DNA from: Leptospira haakeii
GTDB taxonomy: Bacteria > Spirochaetota > Leptospiria > Leptospirales > Leptospiraceae
Length of the DNA stretch: 64,000 nucleotides
Assembly: GCF_002812045.1 (NCBI RefSeq)
Contig: NZ_NPEG01000007.1
Span: 131,131 to 195,130, forward strand
Reading direction: 5' to 3'
The position numbers were made by a program, and so were the translations under genes. The notes beneath the pieces were generated by a model. That model worked only from the letters and a program-made list of their open reading frames with translations, ran no database searches and was not told the origin of the DNA. This document shows positions 10,653-20,082 of the stretch, in pieces; position 1 is the stretch's first letter; each line of letters starts with the position of its first letter.

Positions 10653-10722
10653 TTTTTTCTGGCTTAGAAGGGAAGCGTCGTTTTTCTGGTAAATAGGCTA
10701 AAAAAACGGATCTTTTTTCTGG
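10653..10722 (+). repeat. Three direct copies of TTTTTCTGG in the STAS/mqnA intergenic gap
   Basis: The 9-mer TTTTTCTGG ends at 10662, 10689 and 10722, so the copies are 27 and 33 bases apart, all in the same orientation just before the mqnA start. They may be regulator-binding sites or simple low-complexity sequence; nothing in the window decides. Confidence 0.4.
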
Positions 10723-10735
10723 AAAAAAACAATAA

Positions 10736-11485
10736 GTGAGAATTGGAATCGTCAAACATCTGAATGCCCGTCCCCTAACGTGGGGATTCGAGCAGAATTC
10801 AGAACATAAAGTTGTCCCGGAAAATCCCTCCCTTTTAAAGGATTATTTATTACGTGGCCTGGTAGATGTTGGGCTAATATCCTCCATCGAATGTCTACGA
10901 AACGAGGATGTTCTTTCCGTTTCCATGAAAGTCGGAGTCTGCGCCTCTAAGCAAGTCCGCTCCATTAAGTTTTTCAAAAATAAAAAGGAAGCCTACCCCC
11001 CTTATCGGATCCTCACAGACAACGGCTCGAGGACCAGCATGGCCTTGGTCAGAGTATTAGTACATAATGATTCTGGAAAATTACCGGAAGTAGCCCCCAC
11101 AGACCCTAAGATCATTAAAGAAGAAATTTCTATCGGCAGAGGCTCCCATATGCTTTTCGGGGACAACGCATTATTCGCAGAATGGGATCCGGAAGTTTAC
11201 GAAGTAAAAGACCTGGCAGAATGGTGGTACGAGACCACTGGGACTTCTTTTATATTCGCTCTATGGGCTTCTAAAAAACCATTGGAATTACCTGACAGCT
11301 TCTATGAGGATTCCTTAAAATACGGCTTAGCTCATATCGAAGAGATCATCCAAAAAGAATCCAGACTTCCATCCGATCTAGTCAGAACTTATCTTACTGA
11401 AGAACTACATTACGAAATCACAGAAAGCGATCGCAAGGGCTTTGAATTATTTGGAAAATATTGTAATGACCTGGGGATCTTGTAA
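10736..11485 (+). CDS. mqnA: Chorismate dehydratase (futalosine menaquinone pathway)
   Basis: Cytosolic protein of 249 residues with the MqnA/MqnD periplasmic-binding-protein fold. MqnA dehydrates chorismate to 3-enolpyruvyl-benzoate, the first step of the futalosine route to menaquinone. Family features visible are the N-terminal [17 protein letters not shown], the [14 protein letters not shown] strand, and the central [11 protein letters not shown] and GDNALFAE segments. The predicted start is GTG at 10736 (no clear Shine-Dalgarno). No other mqn gene is nearby, so it is probably transcribed alone. Divergent from the STAS operon across a 158-base gap. Confidence 0.87.
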   Translation: MRIGIVKHLNARPLTWGFEQNSEHKVVPENPSLLKDYLLRGLVDVGLISSIECLRNEDVLSVSMKVGVCASKQVRSIKFFKNKKEAYPPYRILTDNGSRTSMALVRVLVHNDSGKLPEVAPTDPKIIKEEISIGRGSHMLFGDNALFAEWDPEVYEVKDLAEWWYETTGTSFIFALWASKKPLELPDSFYEDSLKYGLAHIEEIIQKESRLPSDLVRTYLTEELHYEITESDRKGFELFGKYCNDLGIL

Positions 11486-11564
11486 GCACAAGCTTGCCAA
11501 CGTTGCTCAAAGGGCAATGTGCCGTTAGGCCTTCGCGGCAGGCACCCAATCTCCACATAGAAAA

Positions 11565-12239
11565 TTAGAAGACGAAGGTGATCCGATAGTCCCAGGACTT
11601 ATTCCCGAACTTCTCCACAGTGTCCGCAAGAGGCAATCTATAAGCAAGTCTTCCTAAACTTTGTTCTCCACGGTTCGTATAACAAACGGAAGTGATCGGA
11701 AAATTCACTTTGAAGTTAAGTGCATTTCCTCGGATCAATCTCAAAGTTTCGCTCAAGACCTTTTTCTCTCCATCCATCTGCATAGATTCCAAAGATTTAC
11801 TGATGGAAGGGAATTCTCTTTTAATATATATAGTATTCGCCTTCTCTTTTTTGATCTGAACATTTCCAATAAGTACATTTTCTAACTGAGAGATATCGCT
11901 GAAGTCTACCTTATAAGTAACCTTCGCTTTTTCGCGGAATACGCCGGGTTCTGCTTCTGAACTTTCTAATTTTTGGAAGGTATAATCTTTTAGTACGAGG
12001 CTTTTAGAAAAAAATCCCTTGTTCAACCTATTCTGGATCTCTTCCTTTCTGGTAGGAAGAAATTTGATCAGTGATTCTTCCGACTTACGTTTAGTAGGAA
12101 CCACATAAGAGATTTCCAAAGTGCCACTTAGGTTGGAATTAATGGTCAAAGTTTCTTCGTATTCGAAGCAGCCGAAAAAAAGGAAACAGAGTAAGAAAAG
12201 CGATTTTTGGAAGAAGCGGATGGAAAAACCCGAACGCAT
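11565..12239 (-). CDS. Lipoprotein of unknown function
   Basis: A 224-residue protein with a basic N-terminus, a hydrophobic stretch and the lipobox LFFGC, so probably an acylated envelope protein. The mature part starts FEYEETLTINSNLSGTLEISY and is beta-rich, with a central helix-prone charged segment (KRKSEESLIKFLPTRKEEI). Its repeated threonine/valine strands and the final YRITFVF strand are reminiscent of secreted beta-sandwich lipoproteins. No named family is recognised. Convergent with mqnA. The 79-base gap contains GC-rich inverted repeats (GTGCC/GGCAC) without a T tract. Confidence 0.75.
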   Translation of the reverse strand: MRSGFSIRFFQKSLFLLCFLFFGCFEYEETLTINSNLSGTLEISYVVPTKRKSEESLIKFLPTRKEEIQNRLNKGFFSKSLVLKDYTFQKLESSEAEPGVFREKAKVTYKVDFSDISQLENVLIGNVQIKKEKANTIYIKREFPSISKSLESMQMDGEKKVLSETLRLIRGNALNFKVNFPITSVCYTNRGEQSLGRLAYRLPLADTVEKFGNKSWDYRITFVF

Positions 12240-12276
12240 ACCTCAATTCGGGCGGAACCTTTCTTTTTCGTCAACG

Positions 12277-12310
12277 TAAAAGAAAACCCCCGCAGTCGGC
12301 TGCGGAGGTT
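12277..12310 (-). terminator. Rho-independent terminator after amt
   Basis: An inverted repeat AACCCCCGCAG (12285-12295), loop TCGG, CTGCGGAGGTT (12300-12310) gives an 11-bp stem with one mismatch. On the minus strand it is followed by TTTTCTTTT, directly after the amt stop at 12324. Confidence 0.85.
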
Positions 12311-12323
12311 TTCGTAAATCCGA

Positions 12324-13679
12324 TTATTTGGAAATCGGATATGCTTCGTTTCCGTGCTCCAGAATATCCAGACCTTGGATCTCTTCGTCTTCAGAAACTC
12401 TTAGACCGATGGTAAATCTGAGCGCTAAGAAGATCACTAAACTCGCTCCGAATGCCCAAACAAATCCAATCCCTACACCTTGTAGCTGAACCAATAACTG
12501 CTCGATACCGCCACCGAAGAATAGACCGTTCACTCCGCCAAAAGCCTGCTCTGCGAATAGGCCTACAGCGATAGTTCCCCAAGCTCCACAAACTCCGTGA
12601 ACTGAAACAGCCCCCACAGGATCGTCCACTTTGATCTTATCAAAGAATAATACGCTGAATACTACGAGCACCCCGCCTACAAGTCCGATGATGATCGCAG
12701 AACTGATACTTACGTTCGCGCAAGGAGCTGTGATTGACACAAGTCCAGCCAAGGCACCATTCAAAGAAAGACCTATATCCGGTTTTTTGAAAAGTATCCA
12801 AGTTACTACCATGGAAGAAACCGCACCAGCAGCTGCCGCAAAGTTAGTCGTAACTGCGATGATAGCGAAAGTTCCTCCGCCCACGGAAGTAGTAGACCCT
12901 GGATTAAATCCAAACCAACCCAACCATAGAATAAAAACCCCAAGGGCCGCAATCGTCATGTTATGACCTAAGATAGGAAGAACTTTCCCATCCTGGTATT
13001 TTCCAATACGAGGTCCGAGAACTATTGTTCCGGCAAGTCCTGCCCATCCACCTACAGAGTGCACTACAGTGGAACCTGCAAAATCTATAAATCCTGCTTC
13101 TACCAAATAACCTTTGTTATCCGGGTTAAATAAATTGGACCAACCTATCGAACCGAAAATTGGATATACAAATGCAGTGATCAATACGGAGAAAATTACG
13201 TAATCTACGAACTTGGTTCTTTCTGCCATAGCTCCCGAAACGATGGTTGCAGCAGTTCCCGCAAACACCAATTGGAATATGAAGAATGTAAACTTGCTCG
13301 GATCAGGTTTTCCATCCACCATCAAAAGGCTATCAGCCAAAGATATGGAACCGAATCCGATACCGCTAATAATCTGAGGCCCGAACATGATCGAAAATCC
13401 GATCAACCAGTACGCCAAAGAACCCAGAGAGAAGTCCATGAAGTTCTTCATGAGAATATTCACTGTATTTTTTGCTCTGGTAAACCCGGCCTCGACTAAA
13501 GCGAAACCTGCTTGCATAAAAAATACCAAAAAGCCCGCGATACAGGTCCATAACCAGTTCGTCTCATCTCTTAATATTGCAACTGCGCTTAATGCGGATT
13601 CGGCAGTCGCAGGATCGGCTTCATCAGCCCAAATTCCGCTCGAGGCAAAGGCGAGCGTAAGTAATATCAATATGCGCAT
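12324..13679 (-). CDS. amt: Ammonium transporter
   Basis: Amt/MEP/Rh-family channel of 451 residues. A cleavable signal (MRILILLTLAFASSGIWA) precedes 11 predicted membrane helices. Visible family motifs include DETNWLWTCIAGFLVFFMQAG, the FAGTAATIVSGAMAER segment, DFAGSTVVHSVGGWAGLAG and the pore histidine in VHGVCGAWGTIAVGLF. The channel conducts ammonium or ammonia across the inner membrane. No glnK/glnB PII gene is adjacent, although PII usually regulates Amt. The C-terminal tail (EEIQGLDILEHGNEAY) keeps the typical regulatory sequence. Confidence 0.96.
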   Translation of the reverse strand: MRILILLTLAFASSGIWADEADPATAESALSAVAILRDETNWLWTCIAGFLVFFMQAGFALVEAGFTRAKNTVNILMKNFMDFSLGSLAYWLIGFSIMFGPQIISGIGFGSISLADSLLMVDGKPDPSKFTFFIFQLVFAGTAATIVSGAMAERTKFVDYVIFSVLITAFVYPIFGSIGWSNLFNPDNKGYLVEAGFIDFAGSTVVHSVGGWAGLAGTIVLGPRIGKYQDGKVLPILGHNMTIAALGVFILWLGWFGFNPGSTTSVGGGTFAIIAVTTNFAAAAGAVSSMVVTWILFKKPDIGLSLNGALAGLVSITAPCANVSISSAIIIGLVGGVLVVFSVLFFDKIKVDDPVGAVSVHGVCGAWGTIAVGLFAEQAFGGVNGLFFGGGIEQLLVQLQGVGIGFVWAFGASLVIFLALRFTIGLRVSEDEEIQGLDILEHGNEAYPISK

Positions 13680-13737
13680 ATTTTTCCTAAATCTCCTATA
13701 TATTTTTTGAACACGATTCCTGAACTTCGCTTATTAA

Positions 13738-15600
13738 TTAAACCGCTTCTTTTCTTTGTTCCGAAACGACTAGATCTCCTGATTTTCTTTTTACTAATTC
13801 CTCCAACTTTTTAAGGGAAATTTTTAGATACTCATTCGTAGGCGCACTTTTGATCCCTTGCTGAAGGACCTTGATCGCCTTAGGAGTTTCATTATCTTTC
13901 AAATAACATCTAGCTAGTCTCAAGCTGGACTTTGCGTATGTATGATCGATTGCGAGAGAACGTTTTAATGCCCTCTTAGCCTCCGGAATATTTTCCAGCT
14001 CGTAATACGCTCTTCCTAATAGATAATGAATATGCTCGGATTCTTCTCCGCTGGTTTTGATATATTTCTCTAAGAACTGTACGCTCTTTTCAAAATTTCT
14101 ATCTCTGTAATACATTTTTCCAAGAAGTACCAAACTGTCTTTGAGAGACTCGTCCATAGAGAATACTTCTAAAGCTTTGTCGTAAGCGACTTGGTCTTTC
14201 TTTGCTTTCGCGGCAGATTTTGCTAAAGAAAGTAATGTTTTAGCTTTTCCAAGCTCAGGATTGCATTGGAGTGCGAGTAAAGAAACGTCGTCTCCATTTC
14301 TCATATCTCCTTTATATCTTTTGAATCTTCCGATCAATGAACCGACTAAGTCTGCAACATAGATCTTATCTCTTTGTTCTTCTATGGTCGATTTTTCTTG
14401 GCGGATCCATTCTATAAAACGTTGGTTCCCTAATTCTTGGCGTTGTTCATTTTTCTGTTCCGTAATACCATCAGTAGGTAGAAATAGAATATCTCCAGGT
14501 AAGATCCTTCCGTGTTTCTCTTCGAAATTACTTCTTTCTACTTCGAAAATACCAAGAGGGACTCCTTGGGTATCCAGCTCTTCTATTCTTCCATGACCGT
14601 TATGGTAATGTAACATTTTTTGGTGAGCTGCATTCACATAGGAATAAGTGTAATCACTATAAACCTTCAGGATAAATGCAGTGAAATAAGTTCCATCCGG
14701 AAGCTGTGGCCGGATGGATTCACCCAACTCGGCCAAAGTTTCGGATAGTCCCATACCAAGGGAAGTACAACGTTGGAATTGATAGTGGATGGACATTGTG
14801 ACTAACGCGGCAGGAATACCGTGCCCAGACACATCCACTATGATCGCAGTAATCGAGTTTCCTTGTCGGACCACATTAAAGTAGTCTCCGGAAACTTCGG
14901 TCATTGGTTCATAATAAGTTCCGAAATGTAAACCGTTCCAAGGAGCGATCGTTGTCTCTACGATCTGGCTTTGGACGTTACGGCCCATTCTCATATCCCA
15001 TTCCAATTGTTTCAGGATCTGAGCCTCTCTTTCATTCGCATGGACCAAACCTTGGATCAAACGAACGCTTGTAATTGCAAGAGCAAGCTGGGAACCGAGT
15101 GCTTCTAAAATTTCTAGATCATCTTCTCTATAAAAAAATTCGGTGTCTGATTCTACGGCGATTGTACCTAAACAATCTTCCTTATACATAATCGGAACAC
15201 ACATAACGGCCCGAGTGGTTTCTCCCTCGTCTATGTATTCCGCATGATGTGTTAAATCCTGGATAAGCAAAGGCATACGGGTCTTAAAAGTGAATCCCGA
15301 ATAACCTTCATCCTGACTGAGGTCTCTGCGAGGTGGAATTGTTTCTTTAAAGAAGCGAGAAGGAACCAAAAGATTTCCTCTCCACATCCTGAGGGTGGTA
15401 TTATCACACTCAAAGATATCTTTACAGAGGCTTATTACGATATCATAAAGTTCCTCTTCCTTATCCGCGTTTGCGAATTCCTTACTGATATAAAGAAGGA
15501 TATCGATCTTATTTTTTTCGGTTAAACCGCCGACGACTTTCCTTGCACCTCGGAAGCTAACTACTTTTCTTTGCCCAAATTTGAGTTCTATCATGGTCAA
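13738..15600 (-). CDS. GAF-SpoIIE (PP2C) phosphatase with C-terminal TPR repeats
   Basis: Cytosolic protein of 620 residues. A GAF domain (about 30-185; VMCVPIMYKEDCLGTIAVES) precedes a PP2C-type phosphatase domain (about 210-425). Its metal-binding acidic motifs are seen in SGDYFNVV, IIVDVSGHGIPAALV and LPTDGITEQKN. The last 150 residues contain tetratricopeptide units (LGKMYYRDRNFEKSVQFLEK; LLGRAYYELENIPEAKRALK; ARCYLKDNETPKAIKVL). SpoIIE-type enzymes dephosphorylate STAS antagonists in partner-switching systems, so a STAS target is likely. The candidate in this window lies at 10290-10577. A TPR tail on this enzyme type suggests a scaffolded partner. Upstream of amt but separated by 58 bases. 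Confidence 0.88.
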   Translation of the reverse strand: MTMIELKFGQRKVVSFRGARKVVGGLTEKNKIDILLYISKEFANADKEEELYDIVISLCKDIFECDNTTLRMWRGNLLVPSRFFKETIPPRRDLSQDEGYSGFTFKTRMPLLIQDLTHHAEYIDEGETTRAVMCVPIMYKEDCLGTIAVESDTEFFYREDDLEILEALGSQLALAITSVRLIQGLVHANEREAQILKQLEWDMRMGRNVQSQIVETTIAPWNGLHFGTYYEPMTEVSGDYFNVVRQGNSITAIIVDVSGHGIPAALVTMSIHYQFQRCTSLGMGLSETLAELGESIRPQLPDGTYFTAFILKVYSDYTYSYVNAAHQKMLHYHNGHGRIEELDTQGVPLGIFEVERSNFEEKHGRILPGDILFLPTDGITEQKNEQRQELGNQRFIEWIRQEKSTIEEQRDKIYVADLVGSLIGRFKRYKGDMRNGDDVSLLALQCNPELGKAKTLLSLAKSAAKAKKDQVAYDKALEVFSMDESLKDSLVLLGKMYYRDRNFEKSVQFLEKYIKTSGEESEHIHYLLGRAYYELENIPEAKRALKRSLAIDHTYAKSSLRLARCYLKDNETPKAIKVLQQGIKSAPTNEYLKISLKKLEELVKRKSGDLVVSEQRKEAV

Positions 15601-15831
15601 GCACCTCTACGTATCCGATTCTTTTTCTCTTTGGATTCGTTTCGCTCTACCGAGATCTTATGCAATTAGCGTACCAATTCTCCAAAACTAAATATTATGC
15701 CCAATTTCTGGATGTAAATTTAGAGTATGTTCATTATTTAAGCATATCTATATTGAGACATACTTTAGATTTGGTGAGATATGAGGAAGAATGCCACTCT
15801 TTTAAGGCAGCAAATCTGGAATTATGTAGTG

Positions 15832-17058
15832 TTAGGTGCGAATATTTTGTCTAAATTTTCTTTTTAATCTTAAAAACCAGCTCTGCTTTTTGGAGGTTCC
15901 ATGTTCTCTTAAGAAGGTCTCTACCTTAGGAAACACATCGTCTTCTGCCTTCTCCGCTAAGATCAAACAACCATGACCATAATCGTCGCTGGCTCCTTCT
16001 TCCTTAGAGATCACATGAAATTTTTTGATCTTAGTTCCCGCTCTTTCATATACGAATCGAACCGTGTCAGGAGTTGCAATCGCATCATTTGCACCTGCGA
16101 CAAATAAACTAGGAACAGTGATCTCTTTCTGGAGATCTATATAATTATAGAACCCGTTGAGGGAACTCATCTTCTTTGTCTCTATCCAAGACATGAATTG
16201 TTCAATCAGTCCTTCACTGATATTCTCAATAGCATTTTTCATTACTTTTTTCACTATTCTAGGTCGAGTTGCTTTAGGGTTATAAAGTATCTGATCGATA
16301 GGTGTGTAAATTTCTCCCGCTAAAGGAGCAAGCATGGAAGCCCCGAACTTCAGATCTAAAACTTTTCTGGCACGAGGGAATCTGGAGAGTAAACCTATTA
16401 GGCTCAAACCTAAATGGTTTAAATTTCCAGGCCCACCCAGAGAAACGAAACTTGCGATCTTTTCCTTTTCGGACTTAGGAGTGATCCCTAGATATGAATA
16501 AAAGATCATCGCACCCATAGAATGGCCCACCCAATTCACACGTTTACTTTCCGTTAAAGAAAGTACCTTGGAGATGATCGCGGGAACATCATATTTTACT
16601 AAATCATCAAAGGTAAAGTCCTCGTATCCGCCCCTGCTCTCATGGTAAGAACTCCCCGCTCCTCTCAAAGAAACCGCAAAGACTTCGTAACCTCTTAGTT
16701 TTAAATAATAAGGAAGAGAATGTCTTTTGTCCAAATCGATCACATACTTATTCGTAGCAATCCCATGCACTACGATTACCGGAGCAAGATCAGGATTTGG
16801 AATAGGAGGAATATGTCTGTGTAGAGCGATATTCCATCCGTCTTTTGTTTTTGCAAAATGTACCTCGTCTGCAATATCTTCCTGACCATATAAGCGAGAG
16901 AACCAGTCCAATAAAACAGGATATAAAACCAATACTGCGATCAAAAATAGGGAAAATACGATAGCGAGCGAGGAAGCGAAGACCGCAAAAAATATGATCG
17001 CGAAAAACGTAGTGATCAGATAAAAAGGGCCTCTTCTGTTCTTCAGGATAGCAATCAC
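15832..17058 (-). CDS. Membrane-anchored alpha/beta hydrolase
   Basis: A 408-residue protein with one or two N-terminal hydrophobic helices (about 13-50) and then an alpha/beta-hydrolase fold. HGIATNKYVIDLD marks the oxyanion region, GHSMGAM the nucleophile elbow, FVAGANDAIATPDTV the acid strand, and DYGHGCLILAEKAEDDVF the catalytic histidine. It resembles the lipase/esterase group that includes poly(3-hydroxyalkanoate)-related hydrolases, but the substrate cannot be named. Its start lies 98 bases from the divergent small gene at 17157. Confidence 0.8.
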   Translation of the reverse strand: MIAILKNRRGPFYLITTFFAIIFFAVFASSLAIVFSLFLIAVLVLYPVLLDWFSRLYGQEDIADEVHFAKTKDGWNIALHRHIPPIPNPDLAPVIVVHGIATNKYVIDLDKRHSLPYYLKLRGYEVFAVSLRGAGSSYHESRGGYEDFTFDDLVKYDVPAIISKVLSLTESKRVNWVGHSMGAMIFYSYLGITPKSEKEKIASFVSLGGPGNLNHLGLSLIGLLSRFPRARKVLDLKFGASMLAPLAGEIYTPIDQILYNPKATRPRIVKKVMKNAIENISEGLIEQFMSWIETKKMSSLNGFYNYIDLQKEITVPSLFVAGANDAIATPDTVRFVYERAGTKIKKFHVISKEEGASDDYGHGCLILAEKAEDDVFPKVETFLREHGTSKKQSWFLRLKRKFRQNIRT

Positions 17059-17156
17059 AACAGGAGAGGATCACTGAGACAACACGAATGTCAAGTATTC
17101 CCAAACATGCTTGCCTTGATTTTTAACCCGATTAAGATGACGAAATAGTTTCTAGA

Positions 17157-17591
17157 ATGGATAAAAAGTTAGATTACAGACTCTATCGTTCTCCTTCCGG
17201 CTGGTACAGCATGGTGATCCCAGGCCATTGGCAGAATATTGTGATCGAAGGTATCCCTGCCTTTTTCGAAGAAAATGGTTCCGGTGCCATGCAAGTTTAT
17301 GCTTTCGAAAATAAAGAAGGCGATTTCGATCCGGAACAAGAAATAGAAAGATATCTTGCGACCCACAAAATTGAATTTGTGAGAGAGATGGCGGCATTCT
17401 TCGAGAATAATGAAGGTGCTAAGATCATAGCATGTGAATTTTTAAAAGAAGACGGAAGGCATTGGATGGTCTATCTAGTCTCTACTAAAAAAAGAATGAT
17501 CTTAATCACTTATAATGGAGACGAGGAGCCTACCGAAGAATTGGCAGAACAATTGACCACCGTGGTCAGCTCCATTCGTATCCAAGAATAA
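17157..17591 (+). CDS. Small conserved-looking protein, possible DUF3805-like fold
   Basis: A 144-residue soluble protein with no signal peptide. The opening YRSPSGWYSMVIPGHWQ and the ending EELAEQLTTVVSSIRI fit the PsbP/DUF3805-like pattern of bacterial proteins that open with a Trp-rich strand and close with an amphipathic helix. That similarity is by eye only. Function unknown. It is convergent with the FGGY kinase gene, with one base between the two stop codons, so the two transcripts probably overlap. Confidence 0.7.
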   Translation: MDKKLDYRLYRSPSGWYSMVIPGHWQNIVIEGIPAFFEENGSGAMQVYAFENKEGDFDPEQEIERYLATHKIEFVREMAAFFENNEGAKIIACEFLKEDGRHWMVYLVSTKKRMILITYNGDEEPTEELAEQLTTVVSSIRIQE

Positions 17592-17592
17592 T

Positions 17593-19140
17593 TCAATCTA
17601 TCTTGAGAGTGGATTGAACTGCTCTATGCCAACGCTCCAATTTTAATTCCCTGAATTTCGAATCCATCTTAGGTTTGAAAATTTTGTAACCTCTTTCCAG
17701 TTTACTCAATTCTTCTAAACTTTTCCAATAACCGGAGCCAAGTCCCGCAAGATAAGCTGCACCTGTGGCGGTCATATCAGGTTCCGGTGCACGTTTCACT
17801 TCTACATTACAAAAATCGGCAAGACATTGTAGAAGAATATCCGATTGGGAAACTCCGCCATCCACCATGATCGAACTTACGGGAACATTCGTATCTTTCT
17901 TGATCCCTTCTAATATATCAAATAAAGATAATGCAATTCCTTCGAGGACCGCTCTTGCCACATGCCTTCTATGAGTTGCAAGTGATAATCCGAATACGGA
18001 AGCTTTTGCATTCGGATTAAAATGAGGATATCTCATCCCGGAAGCGGTTGGAACGAAGATCACTCCCTCGGTATCATTTGTTTGAGAAGCAAGTTCATTC
18101 AAAACTTTTGGGGTATCGGAAAGTCCGATTCCTTTTCCAAGCCAGTCGATTAGAGTTCCTACAGTGCCTGTAAAACCTTCCAACATATAAGTAGGTTTTC
18201 CTGCGAGTCTCCAAGCAACTAAAGGAAATAAACCTCTTTTAGAAAGTTTGGGTTTATCTCCCATGTTCATATCCACGAATGCACCTGAACCTTGGGAAAT
18301 TTTAACCCCGCCTTTTTCGAAACATGCATGTCCGAATAAGGCCGCCATCTGATCTCCGACCACTGCTCTGATCGGAATTCCTGCACCGAATAGAGAAGGA
18401 TCCGTAACACCAAAATCTGCAGCAGTATCTTTAACATTCGGAAAAATTTTCGTAGGTATATTGAAGATCCCACAAAGAGGAGCATTCCATTGTAATTGGA
18501 AAGGATTGAACATACCGGTTACTGTTGCATTAGAAGGATCGCTAATATGTTCTTTTCCTTTGGTGAGTTTGTACACGAACCAAGTGTCCAAGGTCCCAAA
18601 AAGTATCTCACCTTTCTTCGCTCTTTTCCTAAGTTCAGGATTTTTATCGAGCACCCATTTCAAACGAACAGAGGCGTGATCCGTAGTAAACTTTAACATA
18701 TAAGTTGCGATCAACATAGGATTGCCTGTAATCGTTCCAAGAATCCTAGAAACAAATTGGATCACTTTCCATATCTTATTTGAATTCATCTCTGCGGAAG
18801 TTTTGCCTGCGCGAACATCCGCCCAACTGATCAATTTAGTTAAAGGTTTACCTGTTGATTTATCCCAAAGAAGAAAAGATCCTCTTTGGTTGCAAATCCC
18901 AAGTGAGTCCACATTTGCGGCTTGGAATTTTTTGTTCTTAAAAGTTTTTTTGAGAATAGAAACAAGTGCCTGCCAAAGTTTTTCTGGGTCATGTTCCAAG
19001 GCACCAGGCTCACTCACGATAGGAGGAGTTTTTTCGTATTGGCGAGAAACTATTCTGCCCTTCTTATCGAATAAGATAGCTCGGATCCCGCTTCCACCGC
19101 TATCGATAGAAAGAATATATTTTTCTTTTGTGGCAGCCAT
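17593..19140 (-). CDS. FGGY-family carbohydrate kinase (glycerol-kinase-like)
   Basis: ATP-dependent sugar or polyol kinase of 515 residues, a normal family length. The N-terminal phosphate loop is [17 protein letters not shown]. Then come [13 protein letters not shown] and [19 protein letters not shown], which parallel glycerol kinase. The central [13 protein letters not shown] and the C-terminal [14 protein letters not shown], then [16 protein letters not shown], are the FGGY signature and adenosine loop. The substrate-contact loop reads SWADVRAG where glycerol kinases have WQDRRT, so glycerol is likely but not certain. No glpF or glpD is adjacent. Confidence 0.85.
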   Translation of the reverse strand: MAATKEKYILSIDSGGSGIRAILFDKKGRIVSRQYEKTPPIVSEPGALEHDPEKLWQALVSILKKTFKNKKFQAANVDSLGICNQRGSFLLWDKSTGKPLTKLISWADVRAGKTSAEMNSNKIWKVIQFVSRILGTITGNPMLIATYMLKFTTDHASVRLKWVLDKNPELRKRAKKGEILFGTLDTWFVYKLTKGKEHISDPSNATVTGMFNPFQLQWNAPLCGIFNIPTKIFPNVKDTAADFGVTDPSLFGAGIPIRAVVGDQMAALFGHACFEKGGVKISQGSGAFVDMNMGDKPKLSKRGLFPLVAWRLAGKPTYMLEGFTGTVGTLIDWLGKGIGLSDTPKVLNELASQTNDTEGVIFVPTASGMRYPHFNPNAKASVFGLSLATHRRHVARAVLEGIALSLFDILEGIKKDTNVPVSSIMVDGGVSQSDILLQCLADFCNVEVKRAPEPDMTATGAAYLAGLGSGYWKSLEELSKLERGYKIFKPKMDSKFRELKLERWHRAVQSTLKID

Positions 19141-19197
19141 TCAACTCTCTCCAATTTTTTTACTGAGGTAGAATCCTTTAGGATTCGGCTGCGTCAA

Positions 19198-19223
19198 TAA
19201 AAAAGCCGCCATGAAGGCGGCCT
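19198..19223 (-). terminator. Rho-independent terminator after the host-attachment-family gene
   Basis: GCCGCC (19205-19210) and GGCGGC (19216-19221) form a 6-bp GC stem around ATGAA. On the minus strand the stem is followed by TTTTTTATT. It lies just past the stop of the gene ending at 19248. Confidence 0.85.
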
Positions 19224-19247
19224 TAATAGTATCGACTCGAATGGATC

Positions 19248-19676
19248 TTATGCTTCGCTCACAAGCACGCTCTTAAGATGATTCATCAGATTGGACTCTC
19301 TTTCATGCACGATATCTTTAGGCATTTTATGATAGATCCTTTCTCTAGACTTATCATCAAGTTTGCCGAGGATCATTCCCATAAAGCCAGGTTCGGAAAC
19401 CAAAATAAAATTGGAAAAAGAATCCTTCTTCCTTTCCAAGTTCATAAAATCGCTAAGTTTACCAGCAAAAGCCGCAGCCACTCTCTTTTTAGGTTCATGA
19501 AAAAAATCAAAATCAGATCTGGAAGCTTGCCCTGCTCCAGTAACTAGATCCGAATTTCTGAGTCTTCCTTCGGGATTCTCCATAGATTGCACCAGCTTCA
19601 AACCGTTAGTCGGCCCTTGGTATTCGAAAATTTTTGCCTCGCTTCGGTTTGCAACCACCACCCATTTTTTCTTCAT
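19248..19676 (-). CDS. Host-attachment (PF10116-like) family protein
   Basis: A 142-residue soluble protein starting MKKKWVVVANRSEAKIF. The VVANRSEAKIFE opening, the basic FHEPKKRVAAAFAGKL centre and the SEPGFMGMILGKL...DIVHERESNLMNHL end match the bacterial 'protein required for attachment to host cells' family. Despite the name that family is widespread in free-living bacteria and resembles peptide-release-factor-like (baeRF) folds; its role is not established. The ATG at 19676 is chosen over one 33 bases upstream because GGAGG lies 7 bases before it. Confidence 0.78.
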   Translation of the reverse strand: MKKKWVVVANRSEAKIFEYQGPTNGLKLVQSMENPEGRLRNSDLVTGAGQASRSDFDFFHEPKKRVAAAFAGKLSDFMNLERKKDSFSNFILVSEPGFMGMILGKLDDKSRERIYHKMPKDIVHERESNLMNHLKSVLVSEA

Positions 19677-20082
19677 ACTGTACCCTCCTATTATGGAACT
19701 CTCCGTCACCGAAAGATTCGGAATTCGGCGAAGGTAGTTTTAACCCAAGGAGAAGGACCTATCAATTACTTTTCCCAAAACCTTCTTCTTTAAGGATTAG
19801 AAAAACTAAATATACTTTCTGTAATAAAATGGAATCTCTCTAAATCCAAAATTATTCTGAACATTGCCAATTCGCGGACAAATATCAATCCCCAGACCGC
19901 CAGATTGCCCGGCTTTTTGGGAATTCTTTAGTGGACTTTTCCGCATCGCTTCTGAGAATTGTTCTCATTCTTGGTTGACAGATTCCGAGAGATTTTGATT
20001 TTGAGTTTTAGACTCATTTCAAGACCTAAATATAGAAAACATGACTCCTACTAATGAGAATTGAGTCTCAACAGGAGAAAAC
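19677..20082 (+). promoter_or_regulatory. Control region of the haem operon with TGAG/CTCA palindromes
   Basis: No gene is seen in these 406 bases. Three inverted repeats with TGAG...CTCA arms precede the first operon gene: TGAGAATTGTTCTCA (19953-19967), TGAGTTTTAGACTCA (20002-20016) and TGAGAATTGAGTCTCA (20055-20070). The first has the 7-1-7 layout of Fur-family boxes with one arm mismatch. A TTGACA hexamer lies at 19975-19980, but no good -10 sits at the right distance. CAGGAG (20071-20076) is the ribosome-binding site for the gene at 20083. Binding by a Fur-family regulator is inference from the motif shape and the iron/haem context. Confidence 0.5.

Noticed and set aside
11490..11560. GC-rich inverted repeats between mqnA and the lipoprotein gene, considered as a tRNA or terminator
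   Set aside because: No cloverleaf and no T tract, and the stems are weak or imperfect.
15660..15854. Small plus-strand frame between the phosphatase and the alpha/beta hydrolase
   Set aside because: It overlaps the hydrolase end, has no Shine-Dalgarno and shows no known pattern.
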